From Sphaerisporangium fuscum (lineage in GTDB: Bacteria; Actinomycetota; Actinomycetes; Streptosporangiales; Streptosporangiaceae), in NCBI RefSeq assembly GCF_018531465.1, contig NZ_JAHDTF010000023.1, positions 124,001 through 188,000 of the forward strand: a stretch of 64,000 bases of DNA, read 5' to 3'. The notes beneath the pieces were generated by a model, which did no database searches, was not told where the DNA came from, and was given only the letters and a program-made list of their open reading frames with translations. A program made the translations under genes and the position numbers. Of the stretch, positions 43,484 to 51,825 are shown piece by piece; positions within the stretch are counted from its first letter, which is position 1, and every line of letters starts with the position of its first letter.

Positions 43484-44326
43484 TCACCGGGCCAGGAACC
43501 TCGTCAGGTGGGCCAGGACGGCCTCCGGCTGCTCCTCGGCGAGGAAGTGGCCGCAGTCCGGGATCTCCACACCCTCGACGTCCGGGGCGTACTCGCGCCA
43601 CACGTCGAGGACGGGAACCCGGGCGGGCAGGCCGGCGGCGCCCCACATGGCGAGCACCGGCATCGTCAGCCGGCGGCCGGCGTCCCAGTCGGCGTCGTCG
43701 TGCTCGGCGTCGGCCGGGAACGAGGCCCGGTAGTCGTCGAACCCGGCCCGCAGCGCGCCCGGCCTGCTGAACGCCCGCACGTACTCCTCCACCCCCTCCT
43801 CCACGCGCGCCCGCTGGACGGTCCACCGTTCGAAGAAGTAGCCGAGGTATCCGGCCACGTCGGCGCCCGCGAGACGTTCGGGCAGGTCGGGCTGGAGGTG
43901 GAAGGTCCAGTGCCAGGTGCTCCGCGCGAAGCCCGAGTCCATGTCGAACCGGCGCCACATCTCGCGCGTCGGGAGGATGTCCATGACCACCAGGCGGTCC
44001 ACCTCCTGCGGGTGGTCGAGCGCGTAGCGGTGCGCGACCCGCGCGCCGCGGTCGTGGCCGACGAGGCTGACCCGGCTGTGGCCGAGGTGGTGGACGAGCG
44101 CCCGTACGTCGGCGGCCATCGTGCGCTTGTCGTACCCCTCGCGGGGCTTGTCGGTGTGGCCGTATCCGCGCAGGTCGGGCACCAGAACCGTGTGGCGCTC
44201 GGACAGGGGGCCGATGAGGTGGCGCCAGCAGTGCCCGGTCTGCGGCCAGCCGTGCAGCAGCACGACCAGCGGGCCGGACCCCTCGATGACGTAGTGCATG
44301 TGAATGCCGTTGACCTCGGTGATCAT
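43484..44326 (-). CDS. Alpha/beta hydrolase, haloalkane dehalogenase/epoxide hydrolase type
   Basis: A 280-residue alpha/beta hydrolase with an aspartate nucleophile: VVLLHGWPQTGHCW oxyanion motif, PDLRGYGHTDKP, nucleophile Asp92 in SLVGHDRGARVAHR, and the histidine in PDCGHFLAEEQP. A cap domain lies between (residues 130-210, FERWTVQRARVEEGVEEYV). Fluoroacetate dehalogenases and soluble epoxide hydrolases share this pattern. ATG at 44326 with GGGAGGG upstream. Divergent from the CGNR-type regulator, with a palindrome in the gap. Confidence 0.87.
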   Translation of the reverse strand: MITEVNGIHMHYVIEGSGPLVVLLHGWPQTGHCWRHLIGPLSERHTVLVPDLRGYGHTDKPREGYDKRTMAADVRALVHHLGHSRVSLVGHDRGARVAHRYALDHPQEVDRLVVMDILPTREMWRRFDMDSGFARSTWHWTFHLQPDLPERLAGADVAGYLGYFFERWTVQRARVEEGVEEYVRAFSRPGALRAGFDDYRASFPADAEHDDADWDAGRRLTMPVLAMWGAAGLPARVPVLDVWREYAPDVEGVEIPDCGHFLAEEQPEAVLAHLTRFLAR

Positions 44327-44341
44327 GACACCCTCCCGAAA

Positions 44342-44381
44342 TAACCTGTTGAGCGGGTTACTATTCACGCAACCGTATCAT
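44342..44381. promoter_or_regulatory. Operator and -10 box between hydrolase and CGNR gene
   Basis: TAACC-N9-GGTTA (44342-44360) inverted repeat, then TATCAT (44376-44381) six bases before the ATG at 44388. The repeat sits where the -35 region of the CGNR gene would be and just upstream of the hydrolase ribosome-binding site. Confidence 0.5.
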
Positions 44382-44387
44382 GGGGTT

Positions 44388-44972
44388 ATGGAACGCGCAT
44401 GGGTGTGGGACGGGGGCCGCCCCTGCCTGGACTTCGTGAACACCTTCCGCGACCGGAAGGGCGAAGGCTGGGAGCTCCTGGAGGAGCCGCCGGACCTCGC
44501 CGCCTGGCTGGTCGCCGCCGAAATGACGGCGACCCCGCCCGAGGTCGACGCCGCGCTGCTGCAGGAGGCCCGGGAGCTGCGGGAGGCCGTCAACGGCTGC
44601 GTCACCGCCGCCATCACCGGTGACGACTGGCCCGCCGGGGACGTCAACCTGGTCAACCGCTGGGCGGCCGAGCGCCGGCCGCCCAGCCCGCAACTCCGGC
44701 AGGACGACCCCGCCCTGCCTCCGGTCCTGGTGACGCTGGAGCCGTCCGACCCCGTGCGCGCCGCCCTCGCGGAACTCGCCGCCGACGCCGTCATGCTGCT
44801 CGGCACACCCGACAGGGAGACCGTCCGCGTGTGCGCGAGCGACGACTGCGGGCTGCGGTTCGCCGACCGGTCGCAGGCGGGCAGGCGGCAGTGGTGCTCC
44901 ATGCGCCGCTGCGGCAACCGCGCCAAGGCCCGCGCCCACCGCGCCCGGGCGGCACGCGACGAGGGACGCTGA
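44388..44972 (+). CDS. CGNR zinc-finger / ABATE-domain putative regulator
   Basis: A 194-residue protein with the ABATE domain (GGRPCLDFVNTFRDRKGEGW at the start) and a C-terminal CGNR zinc finger. The cysteines lie in VCASDDCGLRF and in QWCSMRRCGNRAKARAHRA. The family is thought to contain stress-related transcriptional regulators. Leaderless: TATCAT lies six bases before the ATG. A palindrome separates it from the divergent hydrolase, which it may control. Confidence 0.9.
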   Translation: MERAWVWDGGRPCLDFVNTFRDRKGEGWELLEEPPDLAAWLVAAEMTATPPEVDAALLQEARELREAVNGCVTAAITGDDWPAGDVNLVNRWAAERRPPSPQLRQDDPALPPVLVTLEPSDPVRAALAELAADAVMLLGTPDRETVRVCASDDCGLRFADRSQAGRRQWCSMRRCGNRAKARAHRARAARDEGR

Positions 44973-44981
44973 GCGCGGGGG

Positions 44982-46463
44982 TCAGCGCGGCGGGCCGAAC
45001 CACCTGGTGAGGGCTCCGGGCAGCGAGCCGGCGTCCGCCGCCCAGGCGATGTGGCCGTCCGGGCGCAGCAGGACGGCGGCGGGGACGGGGACGGCGCCCA
45101 GTGACGGCATGACCCACCGGTCCGCGGCCGACGTCGCCCGTACGACGTCGACGCGGTCCGCCCACGGAGCGGCCGCCGCGCCGTACTCGGCGCCCGCGGT
45201 GAGGTCCAGCAGGACGCCGCGGCCCGCGTGCAGCAGCCGGAAGACGCGGGTGTCCCCCGACGAGGTCTCGATGTCGGCGTCCGGCACCCGGTGGCCGGCG
45301 AGCGGATGCCCCGCACCCATCGGGTACCGCACGTCCAGCGCGCTGACCATCTCCCCCAGGTAGCGGTTGACGTCGTCGAACTCGATGAGCTTGCCGAGCA
45401 CCTCCCGCAGCGCCGTGGTGTGGGAGTCGACCCGCGAGAGGGCGGTCTGGGCGCGGGTGTTCTGCAGCACCCGTTCGGCGACGGGATGCCGCTCGGAGTG
45501 ATAGGTGTCCAGCAGCGACTCCGGAGTGTGCCCCGCCACCACCGAGGCGAGCTTCCAGCCGAGGTTCACCGCGTCCTGCACACCGAGGTTCAGCCCCTGC
45601 CCGCCGGCGGGGAAGTGGACGTGGGCGGCGTCGCCGGCCAGCAGCACCCTCCCCGACCGGTACGCGGAGGCCTGCCGGGCGGCGTCCCCGAAGCGCGAGA
45701 GCCAGCGAGGGGTGTGCATGCCGTAGTCGGTGCCGGCGATGCTCAGACACGCCTGCCGCAGCGTGTCCAGGGTCACCGGCTCGTCGCGGCCGGCCACGCG
45801 GTCGTACTGCTGCGTCATCACGCGGTACCAGCCGGGCTCCAACTGCAGCACGCTGATCGCGCCGCCCTCCCTGCGCTCCTGGAAGATCAGGTCCTCGGGC
45901 GGATCGGCCAGCTCGACATCGCCGAGCAGGGCGGTGAGCGTGGCGGGGGTGCCGGGGAAGCCGATGCCGGCGAGCCGCCGCACCGTACTGCGGCCGCCGT
46001 CGCAACCCACGAGGTACGCGGCGCTCAGCCGCTCCGTGCCGTCCGGTCCGGCCACCTCCACCTCGACGCCCGCCTCGTCCTGACGCAGTCCGACGACCTC
46101 GGCGGAGCGGCGCAGGCGTGCGCCGGCCGGCAGGACCCGCTCCTCCAGCAGCCGCTCGACCTTCGTCTGGAGGATGCCGAGCAGGTAGGGGTATCTGCTG
46201 GGGAACCCGGTGAAGTCCAGCCACAGGCCCGAGAAGTGGCCTGCCTGGATCGGCCGGCCGGCTTCGAGGAAGGGCCCCAGGATCCCTCGCTGGTCGAGGA
46301 CTTCCATCGTGCGGGCGTGGAGCCCTCCCGCCCTGGACTCGACCGTACCGCGCTCCGGCGCGCGTTCGAGGAGCAGGACGTCGACCCCCGCCAGCCTGAG
46401 CTCGTAGGCCAGCATCAGGCCGGTCGGACCGGCTCCGGCGACGATGACTTCCGCGTCGGCCAT
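44982..46463 (-). CDS. FAD-dependent aromatic-ring monooxygenase
   Basis: A 493-residue class A flavoprotein monooxygenase. GxGxxG motif VIVAGAGPTGLMLAYEL (9-14), SRAGGLHARTMEVLDQRG, DG motif YLVGCDGGRSTVRRLAG, and the second FAD motif GRVLLAGDAAHVHFPAGGQG. A C-terminal thioredoxin-like domain ends the protein. The layout is that of rifampicin monooxygenase (Rox), PheA and related resistance or polyketide-tailoring hydroxylases. ATG at 46463 with AAGGAG upstream. Divergent from a TetR protein of the tetracycline-repressor type across a 31 bp palindrome. Confidence 0.9.
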   Translation of the reverse strand: MADAEVIVAGAGPTGLMLAYELRLAGVDVLLLERAPERGTVESRAGGLHARTMEVLDQRGILGPFLEAGRPIQAGHFSGLWLDFTGFPSRYPYLLGILQTKVERLLEERVLPAGARLRRSAEVVGLRQDEAGVEVEVAGPDGTERLSAAYLVGCDGGRSTVRRLAGIGFPGTPATLTALLGDVELADPPEDLIFQERREGGAISVLQLEPGWYRVMTQQYDRVAGRDEPVTLDTLRQACLSIAGTDYGMHTPRWLSRFGDAARQASAYRSGRVLLAGDAAHVHFPAGGQGLNLGVQDAVNLGWKLASVVAGHTPESLLDTYHSERHPVAERVLQNTRAQTALSRVDSHTTALREVLGKLIEFDDVNRYLGEMVSALDVRYPMGAGHPLAGHRVPDADIETSSGDTRVFRLLHAGRGVLLDLTAGAEYGAAAAPWADRVDVVRATSAADRWVMPSLGAVPVPAAVLLRPDGHIAWAADAGSLPGALTRWFGPPR

Positions 46464-46470
46464 GGCGACT

Positions 46471-46501
46471 CCTTAACGTTGTTAATTTAACACCGTTAAG
46501 G
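46471..46501. promoter_or_regulatory. 31 bp near-perfect TetR operator
   Basis: CCTTAACG...CGTTAAGG spanning 46471-46501, with inner TTGTTAA/TTTAACA symmetry. It lies between the divergent FAD monooxygenase and TetR genes, adjoining the monooxygenase ribosome-binding site. Long enough for two dimers. Confidence 0.7.
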
Positions 46502-46549
46502 ATTACTCGAACGCTGTTAAGCTGTCAACGCGGCAACGGGAGAGGTGGC

Positions 46550-47197
46550 ATGAAGATCAACGCCGACGTCATCGCACGGACCTCGTTGCGCCTGCTCAAC
46601 GAGGTCGGCCTCGACGGGCTGACCATGCGGCTGGTCGCCAAGGAGCTCGACGTGAAGGCGCCCGCCCTCTACTGGCACCTCAAGAGCAAGCAGGAGCTGC
46701 TCGATGCCATGGCCGCCCTCGTGATGATCGAGGCGGTCGAGGGCCTGGAGTCACCCCGCCCCGGCGCCTCCTGGGAGGAGTGGCTGAGCCGGTGGGCCGG
46801 GCGGCTGCGCGCCACGATGCTGCGCTACCGCGACGGAGCGAGGGTCGTCGCCGGCACGCATGTCGGCCATCCGGCGGTCTTCCGCCTGATCGAGGTGACA
46901 CTGCGGCACCTGGGGGACGCCGGCTTCACGCAGAGGGACGCCGCGCGTCTCCCCTCGATCCTGCTGCACTACACCATCGGTTTCACCATCGAGGAGCAGG
47001 CGAGGCTCGGCGACGCGTACGCCGAGGGGCGAAACCCCTACCGGCCGGAACTCGTCGCCGAGATCGCCGACGCCGAACGCTTCCCCCTCACCGCCCAGAT
47101 GGTCGGCGAGATCTTCCACCCCGACCCCGGCGCCGAGTTCGAGGACGGTGTCCGGGTCATCCTCGCCGGCATGCGGGCCGCGCGCCTGGACGGCTGA
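46550..47197 (+). CDS. TetR-family regulator, tetracycline-repressor type
   Basis: A 215-residue repressor close to the class TetR proper: KINADVIARTSLRLLNEVG, LDGLTMRLVAKELDVKAPAL and YWHLKSKQELLDAMA in the DNA-binding domain. A C-terminal region with HYTIGFTIEEQARLGDAY resembles the TetR_C (tetracycline-binding) domain. ATG at 46550 with GAGAGG upstream. It should bind the 46471-46501 palindrome and control the divergent monooxygenase; the inducer could be a polycyclic aromatic drug-like molecule. That last point is inference. Confidence 0.92.
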   Translation: MKINADVIARTSLRLLNEVGLDGLTMRLVAKELDVKAPALYWHLKSKQELLDAMAALVMIEAVEGLESPRPGASWEEWLSRWAGRLRATMLRYRDGARVVAGTHVGHPAVFRLIEVTLRHLGDAGFTQRDAARLPSILLHYTIGFTIEEQARLGDAYAEGRNPYRPELVAEIADAERFPLTAQMVGEIFHPDPGAEFEDGVRVILAGMRAARLDG

Positions 47198-47204
47198 TCC
47201 GCGC

Positions 47205-47223
47205 GCCGCCCAGGCCCGGCGGC
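47205..47223. terminator. Short hairpin between convergent genes
   Basis: GCCGCC-N7-GGCGGC, six base pairs, between the TetR stop (47197) and the convergent secreted-protein gene end (47231). Weak but well placed. Confidence 0.4.
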
Positions 47224-47230
47224 CGTTCGG

Positions 47231-47695
47231 TCAGCGGTAGTAGTGGTAGTGGTAATAGGCCTGGGCCGAGATGTAGCGGTTGAAGGCGGCGTCGCCGTTC
47301 TGGTAGGCCTCCCACGCCCGGCTCAGGCGGGAACTGACGACGTAACAATTGCTGCTGCGCGAGTGGCCGCGCTTGATGGCGCCGATGTAGATGTGGCCGA
47401 TTCCGACCTTCCTGCCGTTGACCTTCAGCGTGCAGGTACCGCCGACCCAGTCGATGTTGTAGCGGCCACGGTTGCTCACCTCGACGTGGATCTGGCAGGC
47501 GGAGGTGCACCGGCCGAAGCTCACCGTGAGCTTGACGCCCTTCGACGCGGCGACGTCCACCGTGGCCGCGTGGGCCGCGACGGCGGCGGGGCGGGCGGTG
47601 ACGCTGGTGACGGCGGCGTCCGCGGCGGCGGGGACCGCCAGAATGGCCGACGATGCGAGCAGGAAACCGGATAACGGTCCGACGAAACGTTTCAC
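47231..47695 (-). CDS. Small secreted protein with Tyr/His-rich tail
   Basis: A 154-residue secreted protein. Signal peptide MKRFVGPLSGFLLASSAILA with cleavage near ADA-A. The mature part is basic with four cysteines (GRCTSACQIHV, GTCTLKV, SSNCYVV) that could form two disulfides. It closes with AQAYYHYHYYR, an unusual Tyr/His tail. Start GTG at 47695 behind AAGGGGGAT; the frame upstream is open but has no better start. No family recognised; function unknown. Confidence 0.7.
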   Translation of the reverse strand: MKRFVGPLSGFLLASSAILAVPAAADAAVTSVTARPAAVAAHAATVDVAASKGVKLTVSFGRCTSACQIHVEVSNRGRYNIDWVGGTCTLKVNGRKVGIGHIYIGAIKRGHSRSSNCYVVSSRLSRAWEAYQNGDAAFNRYISAQAYYHYHYYR

Positions 47696-48002
47696 GACAT
47701 CCCCCTTGGATGAAAGCCCCTGTCCGCGCAGGATCACACGTCACCCGATTCTCTGCAATATCCCATTCAAGGACACTTCCAATAACATTCGGTAACCTCG
47801 GCGATCGGTGAATCTGCGGCGCTAAAAAGGGTTTTCGGACTGCACCGAAGCCGCGGGCAGGCGCCGGAGAGGGGTACGACTCCCTCGGCCGTAACGAGCG
47901 GCGTTACCTGTCGCGTAATCGCCATCGCGCCGTCGCGCTGCGATGCTCGTACCCGTTGCACGACACGGACGAGCGGCGCACCTGCCGTCGGATTGGAGAA
48001 CA
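47696..48002. other. Divergent intergenic region with inverted repeat
   Basis: About 300 bases of lower GC between the secreted-protein gene and the DUF1330 gene. It holds GTAACG-N5-CGTTAC (47891-47907), but no gene and no riboswitch that could be matched. The DUF1330 ribosome-binding site (TTGGAGAAC) is at its right end. Confidence 0.4.
47891..47907. promoter_or_regulatory. Inverted repeat GTAACG-N5-CGTTAC
   Basis: Perfect 6 bp arms, about 95 bases upstream of the DUF1330 gene start. Candidate operator for an unidentified regulator. Confidence 0.4.
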
Positions 48003-48323
48003 ATGTCTGCCTACGCCATCGCCAACATGCGTGACGTCAAGATGGGCCCGGAGATCGTCGAGTACCTGGAGAAGATCGACGACACCCTGGCGCCGTTCGA
48101 GGGCCGGTTCGTGGTGCACGGGGCCCAGCCCGAAGTGATGGAGGGGTCGTGGCCGACGGTGCTGGTCGCGATCGAGTTCCCCGACCTCGAGCGTGCGCGC
48201 CAGTGGTACGCCTATCCCGCCTACCAGGCGATCCTTCCCCTGCGCGCCGAGAACTCCGACAGCGACCTCATCCTCATCGACGGGGTGCCGGCCGACCACC
48301 GGGCGACCGACGTCCTCGCCTAG
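48003..48323 (+). CDS. DUF1330-family protein
   Basis: A 106-residue ferredoxin-like (dimeric alpha-beta barrel) protein: MSAYAIANMRDVKMGPEIVE, FEGRFVVHGAQPEVMEGSWP and VAIEFPDLERARQWYAYPAY are hallmarks of DUF1330. No enzymatic residue set is established for the family; members are thought to bind small molecules. ATG at 48003 with TGGAGAAC upstream. Convergent with the F420-type gene, 8 bases apart. Confidence 0.9.
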   Translation: MSAYAIANMRDVKMGPEIVEYLEKIDDTLAPFEGRFVVHGAQPEVMEGSWPTVLVAIEFPDLERARQWYAYPAYQAILPLRAENSDSDLILIDGVPADHRATDVLA

Positions 48324-48331
48324 TGGGGCCC

Positions 48332-48793
48332 TCAGGCCAGGCGCGCGGGGAAGCCGCCGGTGGCCACCGGGCCCCATCGGGTGGGGGTGACGCGCAGCAG
48401 CGACTTGCCCTGGCGCTCCATGGCGGCCCGGTAGTCGTCCCAGTCGGGGTGCTCACCGGCGATGGCCCGGTAGTAGTCGACCAGCGGTTCGAGCGCCTCG
48501 GGCATGTCGATGACCTCGCAGGTGCCGTCCACCTGCACCCACGGCCCGTCGAAGTCGTCCGAGAGGATCAGGACGCTCACCTTGTCGTCGCGCCGGGCGT
48601 TCCTGGTCTTGGCGCGCTCGGGGTAGGTCGAGACGACGATGCGGCCCTGGTCGTCGAGCCCGCAGGTCACCGGCGACGCCTGCGGGCCGCCGTCGCGCCG
48701 GGTGGTGATGACGATCGCCCGGTGGCGGTCGCGGATGAAGTCGTTCAACTGCTCACGGGTGACGGTGTCCGCGGTGGCGATCTTCCTGCTCAT
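48332..48793 (-). CDS. PPOX-class F420-dependent oxidoreductase
   Basis: A 153-residue split-barrel flavin/deazaflavin enzyme: FIRDRHRAIVITTRRDGGPQASPV (cofactor-binding strands), VVSTYPERAKTRNARRDD (phosphate-binding Ser/Lys/Arg), WVQVDGTCEVIDMPEAL and DWDDYRAAMERQGKSLLRVTP. This is the Rv1155/PPOX F420 family pattern. The start ATG at 48793 has GAGGGC next to it and a -10-like TACAGT (48800-48805, minus strand) six bases upstream, so it may be leaderless. Divergent from the large LuxR-type ATPase. Confidence 0.9.
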   Translation of the reverse strand: MSRKIATADTVTREQLNDFIRDRHRAIVITTRRDGGPQASPVTCGLDDQGRIVVSTYPERAKTRNARRDDKVSVLILSDDFDGPWVQVDGTCEVIDMPEALEPLVDYYRAIAGEHPDWDDYRAAMERQGKSLLRVTPTRWGPVATGGFPARLA

Positions 48794-48945
48794 GCCCTCA
48801 CTGTACGACCACGCGGGGCCTGCCCCGTCGTACACCGCACCGCGCGAGCCGCCCCCGCCCACGGGCGAAGATGACCGCTTTCTACGGGTCTGTCCATATC
48901 GGCCCTACAGAAATGACGGTCCCGGATGGCATCCTGGTGGGCGTG

Positions 48946-51825
48946 ATGGCCCATACGGTGAGCCCCCAGTTCGTCGGGCGTGCGCGTGAGCTCGGAGTGC
49001 TGCGCGACGCGCTGGCCCGGGCGCGCGCCGGTTCCGCCGCCACCGTGTTCGCCGGAGGTGAGGCCGGGGTGGGCAAGACGCGCCTCATCCGCGAGTTCAC
49101 CCGGCAGGCGACCGGCGCCCGCGTCCTGGTGGGCGGCTGTCTCGAGCTCGGCACCGAAGGCCTCCCCTTCGCCCCCTTCACCGCCGTGCTGCGCAGCCTG
49201 ATGCGTGAGATGGGTCACGACGGCATCGCCGCGCTGCTGCCCGGGGGGCGCACCCGAGGGCTCGCCCGGCTGCTCCCGGAGTTCGGCGAGCCCGACGACG
49301 ACGGCGCCGAGGCCCGCGCCCGCCTGTTCGAGCAGGTCCTCGGCCTGCTGGAGCGCCTGGCCGTGCTCGGCCCCACCATCCTCGTGATCGAGGACGCCCA
49401 CTGGGCCGACCGCTCCACCCGCGACCTGCTGTCGTTCCTCATCCGCTACCAGCGCCCCGACACCCGCCTGCTCACCCTGGTGACCTACCGCTCCGACGAG
49501 CTCCACCGCACCCATCCCCTGCGGCCGCTGCTCGCCGAGCTCAGCCGCATCGACTGGGTGGCCCGGCTCGAACTGCGCAGGCTGACACGGCGCGAGGTCG
49601 TCGAGCAGGCCGCGAGCATCCTCGACAGGGAGCCCACCGCGCTCGACGTCGACCTCATCTACGCCCGCAGCGAGGGCAACCCGCTGTTCGTCGAGGCGCT
49701 GCTCAACGGCGGCGAGGGCGAGGCCCTGCCCGACTCCCTGCGCGATCTGCTGCTCGCCAGCGTCGAACGCCTGCCCGACGACACCCAGGAGCTCCTGCGG
49801 GTCGCCAGCGCCGGCGGCGCCCACATCGAGCACGCCCTGCTCGCCGCCGTCACCGGTCTCGACGACGCCGCCCTGTCACGGGCGCTGCGCCCCGCCGTGG
49901 CGGGCAACGTCCTGGTCGTCGACGGCGAGGGATACGCCTTCCGGCACGCCCTGATCCGCGAGGCCGTCCACGACGACCTGCTGCCGGGCGAGCGCACCCG
50001 CCTGCACACCCGTTTCGCCGAGACCCTCGAGCGCGATCCGTCCATCCTCCCCGCCACTCGCGGCGCCATCGAGCTGGCCCACCACTGGTACGCCGCCCAC
50101 GACGCGCCGTCGGCCCTGAGCAGCGCCTGGCGCGCCGCCGCCGCCGCGCGCAGGTCCCTGGCCTACGACGAGCAGCTGCGCATGCTCCACCGGGTGCTGG
50201 AGCTGTGGGAGAACGTCCCCGACGCCGCCGAGCGCATCGGCACCGACCACGTCGAGGTCCTGCGCCAGTGCATCACGGTGGCGCATCTGGCCGGAGAGTT
50301 CGAGCGCGGGCTGTCACTGGCGAAGGCCGCCCTGCGCGCGATCGACCCCCAAACCGACCCGGTCCGGGCGGCCAAGGTGCTCAGGCAGCGCGGCCTGGTC
50401 AGGTACGACCTCGGCCGGGCAGGGTACGTCGACGACCTGCGCACCGCCGCGCGGCTCGTCCCGGCCGACCCGCCGACGTCGCTGCGCGCCCAGGTCCTCG
50501 AGAACCTCTCCCGCGTGCTGCACGGTTCCGGCAACTGGGCCGAGCGGGAAAGTCTCGCGCTGGAGGCCATCCGCATCGCGCGCGAGGTCGGCGACCTCGA
50601 GACCGAGGCGCAAGCGTCGATCTCGCTGACCTGGGCCAAGGCTCACACCTCCCAGACCGAGAACCGGCTCGCCGACTACGCCGAGGTACGCGAGATCGCC
50701 GCTCGCGCCAACTCCTACAGCGCCCTCATGCGCGTCGCCATCTCCGAGTCCGACTCGCTCGAGGGAGCCGGGCTGCACGAGGAGGCCGCCACGGTCGCCC
50801 GCAGGGGCATCGCCGACGCCGAGGCGTACGGCGTGGCCCGCACGTCCGGGGCGTTCCTGGCGATCAACCTCACCGAGCCGCTCGTCTCGCTCGGCCGCTG
50901 GGACGAAGCCCTGCAGGTCATCGACCGCGCCCTCGAAGTCCTGCCGCCGCCGCCCTATCGCATGAGCCTGCTGGGGTTCGCCACCGACATCGCGCTGGCC
51001 CGCGGCGACCTCGACCGGGCGGAGTCCCTGTTCCGCGCCTCGTCCGACGTGCTCGTCCGCGGCGTCTACCGCGACCAGAGCGTGCTGCCGCACCTGCTCC
51101 GGGAGATCAAGCTGCTCACGGCGCGTGGCCGCGGCGAGGAGGCGTCCGCGCTGATCGAGCGGGCTCTCGCCGAGCAGGACCTGCTCGACAGCCCTCGTTA
51201 CGCCTGGCCGGTCCTGGTCACGGCCCTCGAGGTCCCGGAGCCGCCGCTGGCGGAGCTTCGCGAGCTGGCCTCGCGCATGGAGATCCGGGGAGCCCTGCAA
51301 GAGGCCTACAGCCTCACCTTCGCCGCCCAGGCCGCCCGGCTCTCCGGGGCCTCCGACCGCCTCGCGTGGGACAAGGCCACGGCCGCCTGGGCCGCGCTGC
51401 GCCAGCCGTACGCCGAGGCCGGCACACTGCTGGGCGCCGCCGAGGCGGCCGTCACGGCCGGCGAGCGCGAGGAGGCCGCGGCACGCCTGTCGCGGGCGGC
51501 GCGCCTCGCCGGGGAGCTACGCGCCGAGCCGCTCACCGCCGAAATCGACTCCCTGGCCAGGCGGGCGCGCATCCCGCTCGGCGACGAGCCGCCGGCGTCC
51601 CAGGCCGAAGAGGAGCGGCTCGGGCTCACGGCCCGCGAACACGAGGTGCTCCGCCTGGTGGCGGCGGGCCGCAGCAACCGCGAGATCGCGGCCGAGCTGT
51701 TCATCTCGGCCAAGACGGTCAGCGTGCACGTCTCCAACATCCTCGCCAAGCTCGGCGTGGCCTCCCGCGGCGAGGCCGCCGCCACCGCCCACCGCCTGCG
51801 CCTCTTCGCCCCGGAAGAGTCATGA
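48946..51825 (+). CDS. Large ATP-binding LuxR-family regulator (LAL type)
   Basis: A 959-residue regulator. N-terminal AAA/NACHT-like ATPase: FVGRARELGVLRDALARA, Walker A GGEAGVGKTRLIREF (38-45), Walker B ILVIEDAHWADRSTRDLL. A long helical TPR-like sensor part follows (about 380-880), then a C-terminal LuxR helix-turn-helix (GLTAREHEVLRLVAAGRSNR, ELFISAKTVSVHVSNILAKL). LAL regulators often activate sugar use or secondary metabolite clusters. ATG at 48946 chosen to fit family starts; 48871 and 48913 are alternatives. Its stop overlaps the next ATG. Confidence 0.9.
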   Translation: MAHTVSPQFVGRARELGVLRDALARARAGSAATVFAGGEAGVGKTRLIREFTRQATGARVLVGGCLELGTEGLPFAPFTAVLRSLMREMGHDGIAALLPGGRTRGLARLLPEFGEPDDDGAEARARLFEQVLGLLERLAVLGPTILVIEDAHWADRSTRDLLSFLIRYQRPDTRLLTLVTYRSDELHRTHPLRPLLAELSRIDWVARLELRRLTRREVVEQAASILDREPTALDVDLIYARSEGNPLFVEALLNGGEGEALPDSLRDLLLASVERLPDDTQELLRVASAGGAHIEHALLAAVTGLDDAALSRALRPAVAGNVLVVDGEGYAFRHALIREAVHDDLLPGERTRLHTRFAETLERDPSILPATRGAIELAHHWYAAHDAPSALSSAWRAAAAARRSLAYDEQLRMLHRVLELWENVPDAAERIGTDHVEVLRQCITVAHLAGEFERGLSLAKAALRAIDPQTDPVRAAKVLRQRGLVRYDLGRAGYVDDLRTAARLVPADPPTSLRAQVLENLSRVLHGSGNWAERESLALEAIRIAREVGDLETEAQASISLTWAKAHTSQTENRLADYAEVREIAARANSYSALMRVAISESDSLEGAGLHEEAATVARRGIADAEAYGVARTSGAFLAINLTEPLVSLGRWDEALQVIDRALEVLPPPPYRMSLLGFATDIALARGDLDRAESLFRASSDVLVRGVYRDQSVLPHLLREIKLLTARGRGEEASALIERALAEQDLLDSPRYAWPVLVTALEVPEPPLAELRELASRMEIRGALQEAYSLTFAAQAARLSGASDRLAWDKATAAWAALRQPYAEAGTLLGAAEAAVTAGEREEAAARLSRAARLAGELRAEPLTAEIDSLARRARIPLGDEPPASQAEEERLGLTAREHEVLRLVAAGRSNREIAAELFISAKTVSVHVSNILAKLGVASRGEAAATAHRLRLFAPEES

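Noticed and set aside
47696..48002. c-di-AMP (ydaO-type) riboswitch upstream of a secreted protein gene
   Set aside because: The conserved blocks of that class are not present; only a short inverted repeat is.
50205..51821. Plus-strand extension upstream of the P-loop kinase
   Set aside because: The frame is Arg-rich and overlaps the LuxR-family gene. The kinase starts at the coupled ATG 51822.
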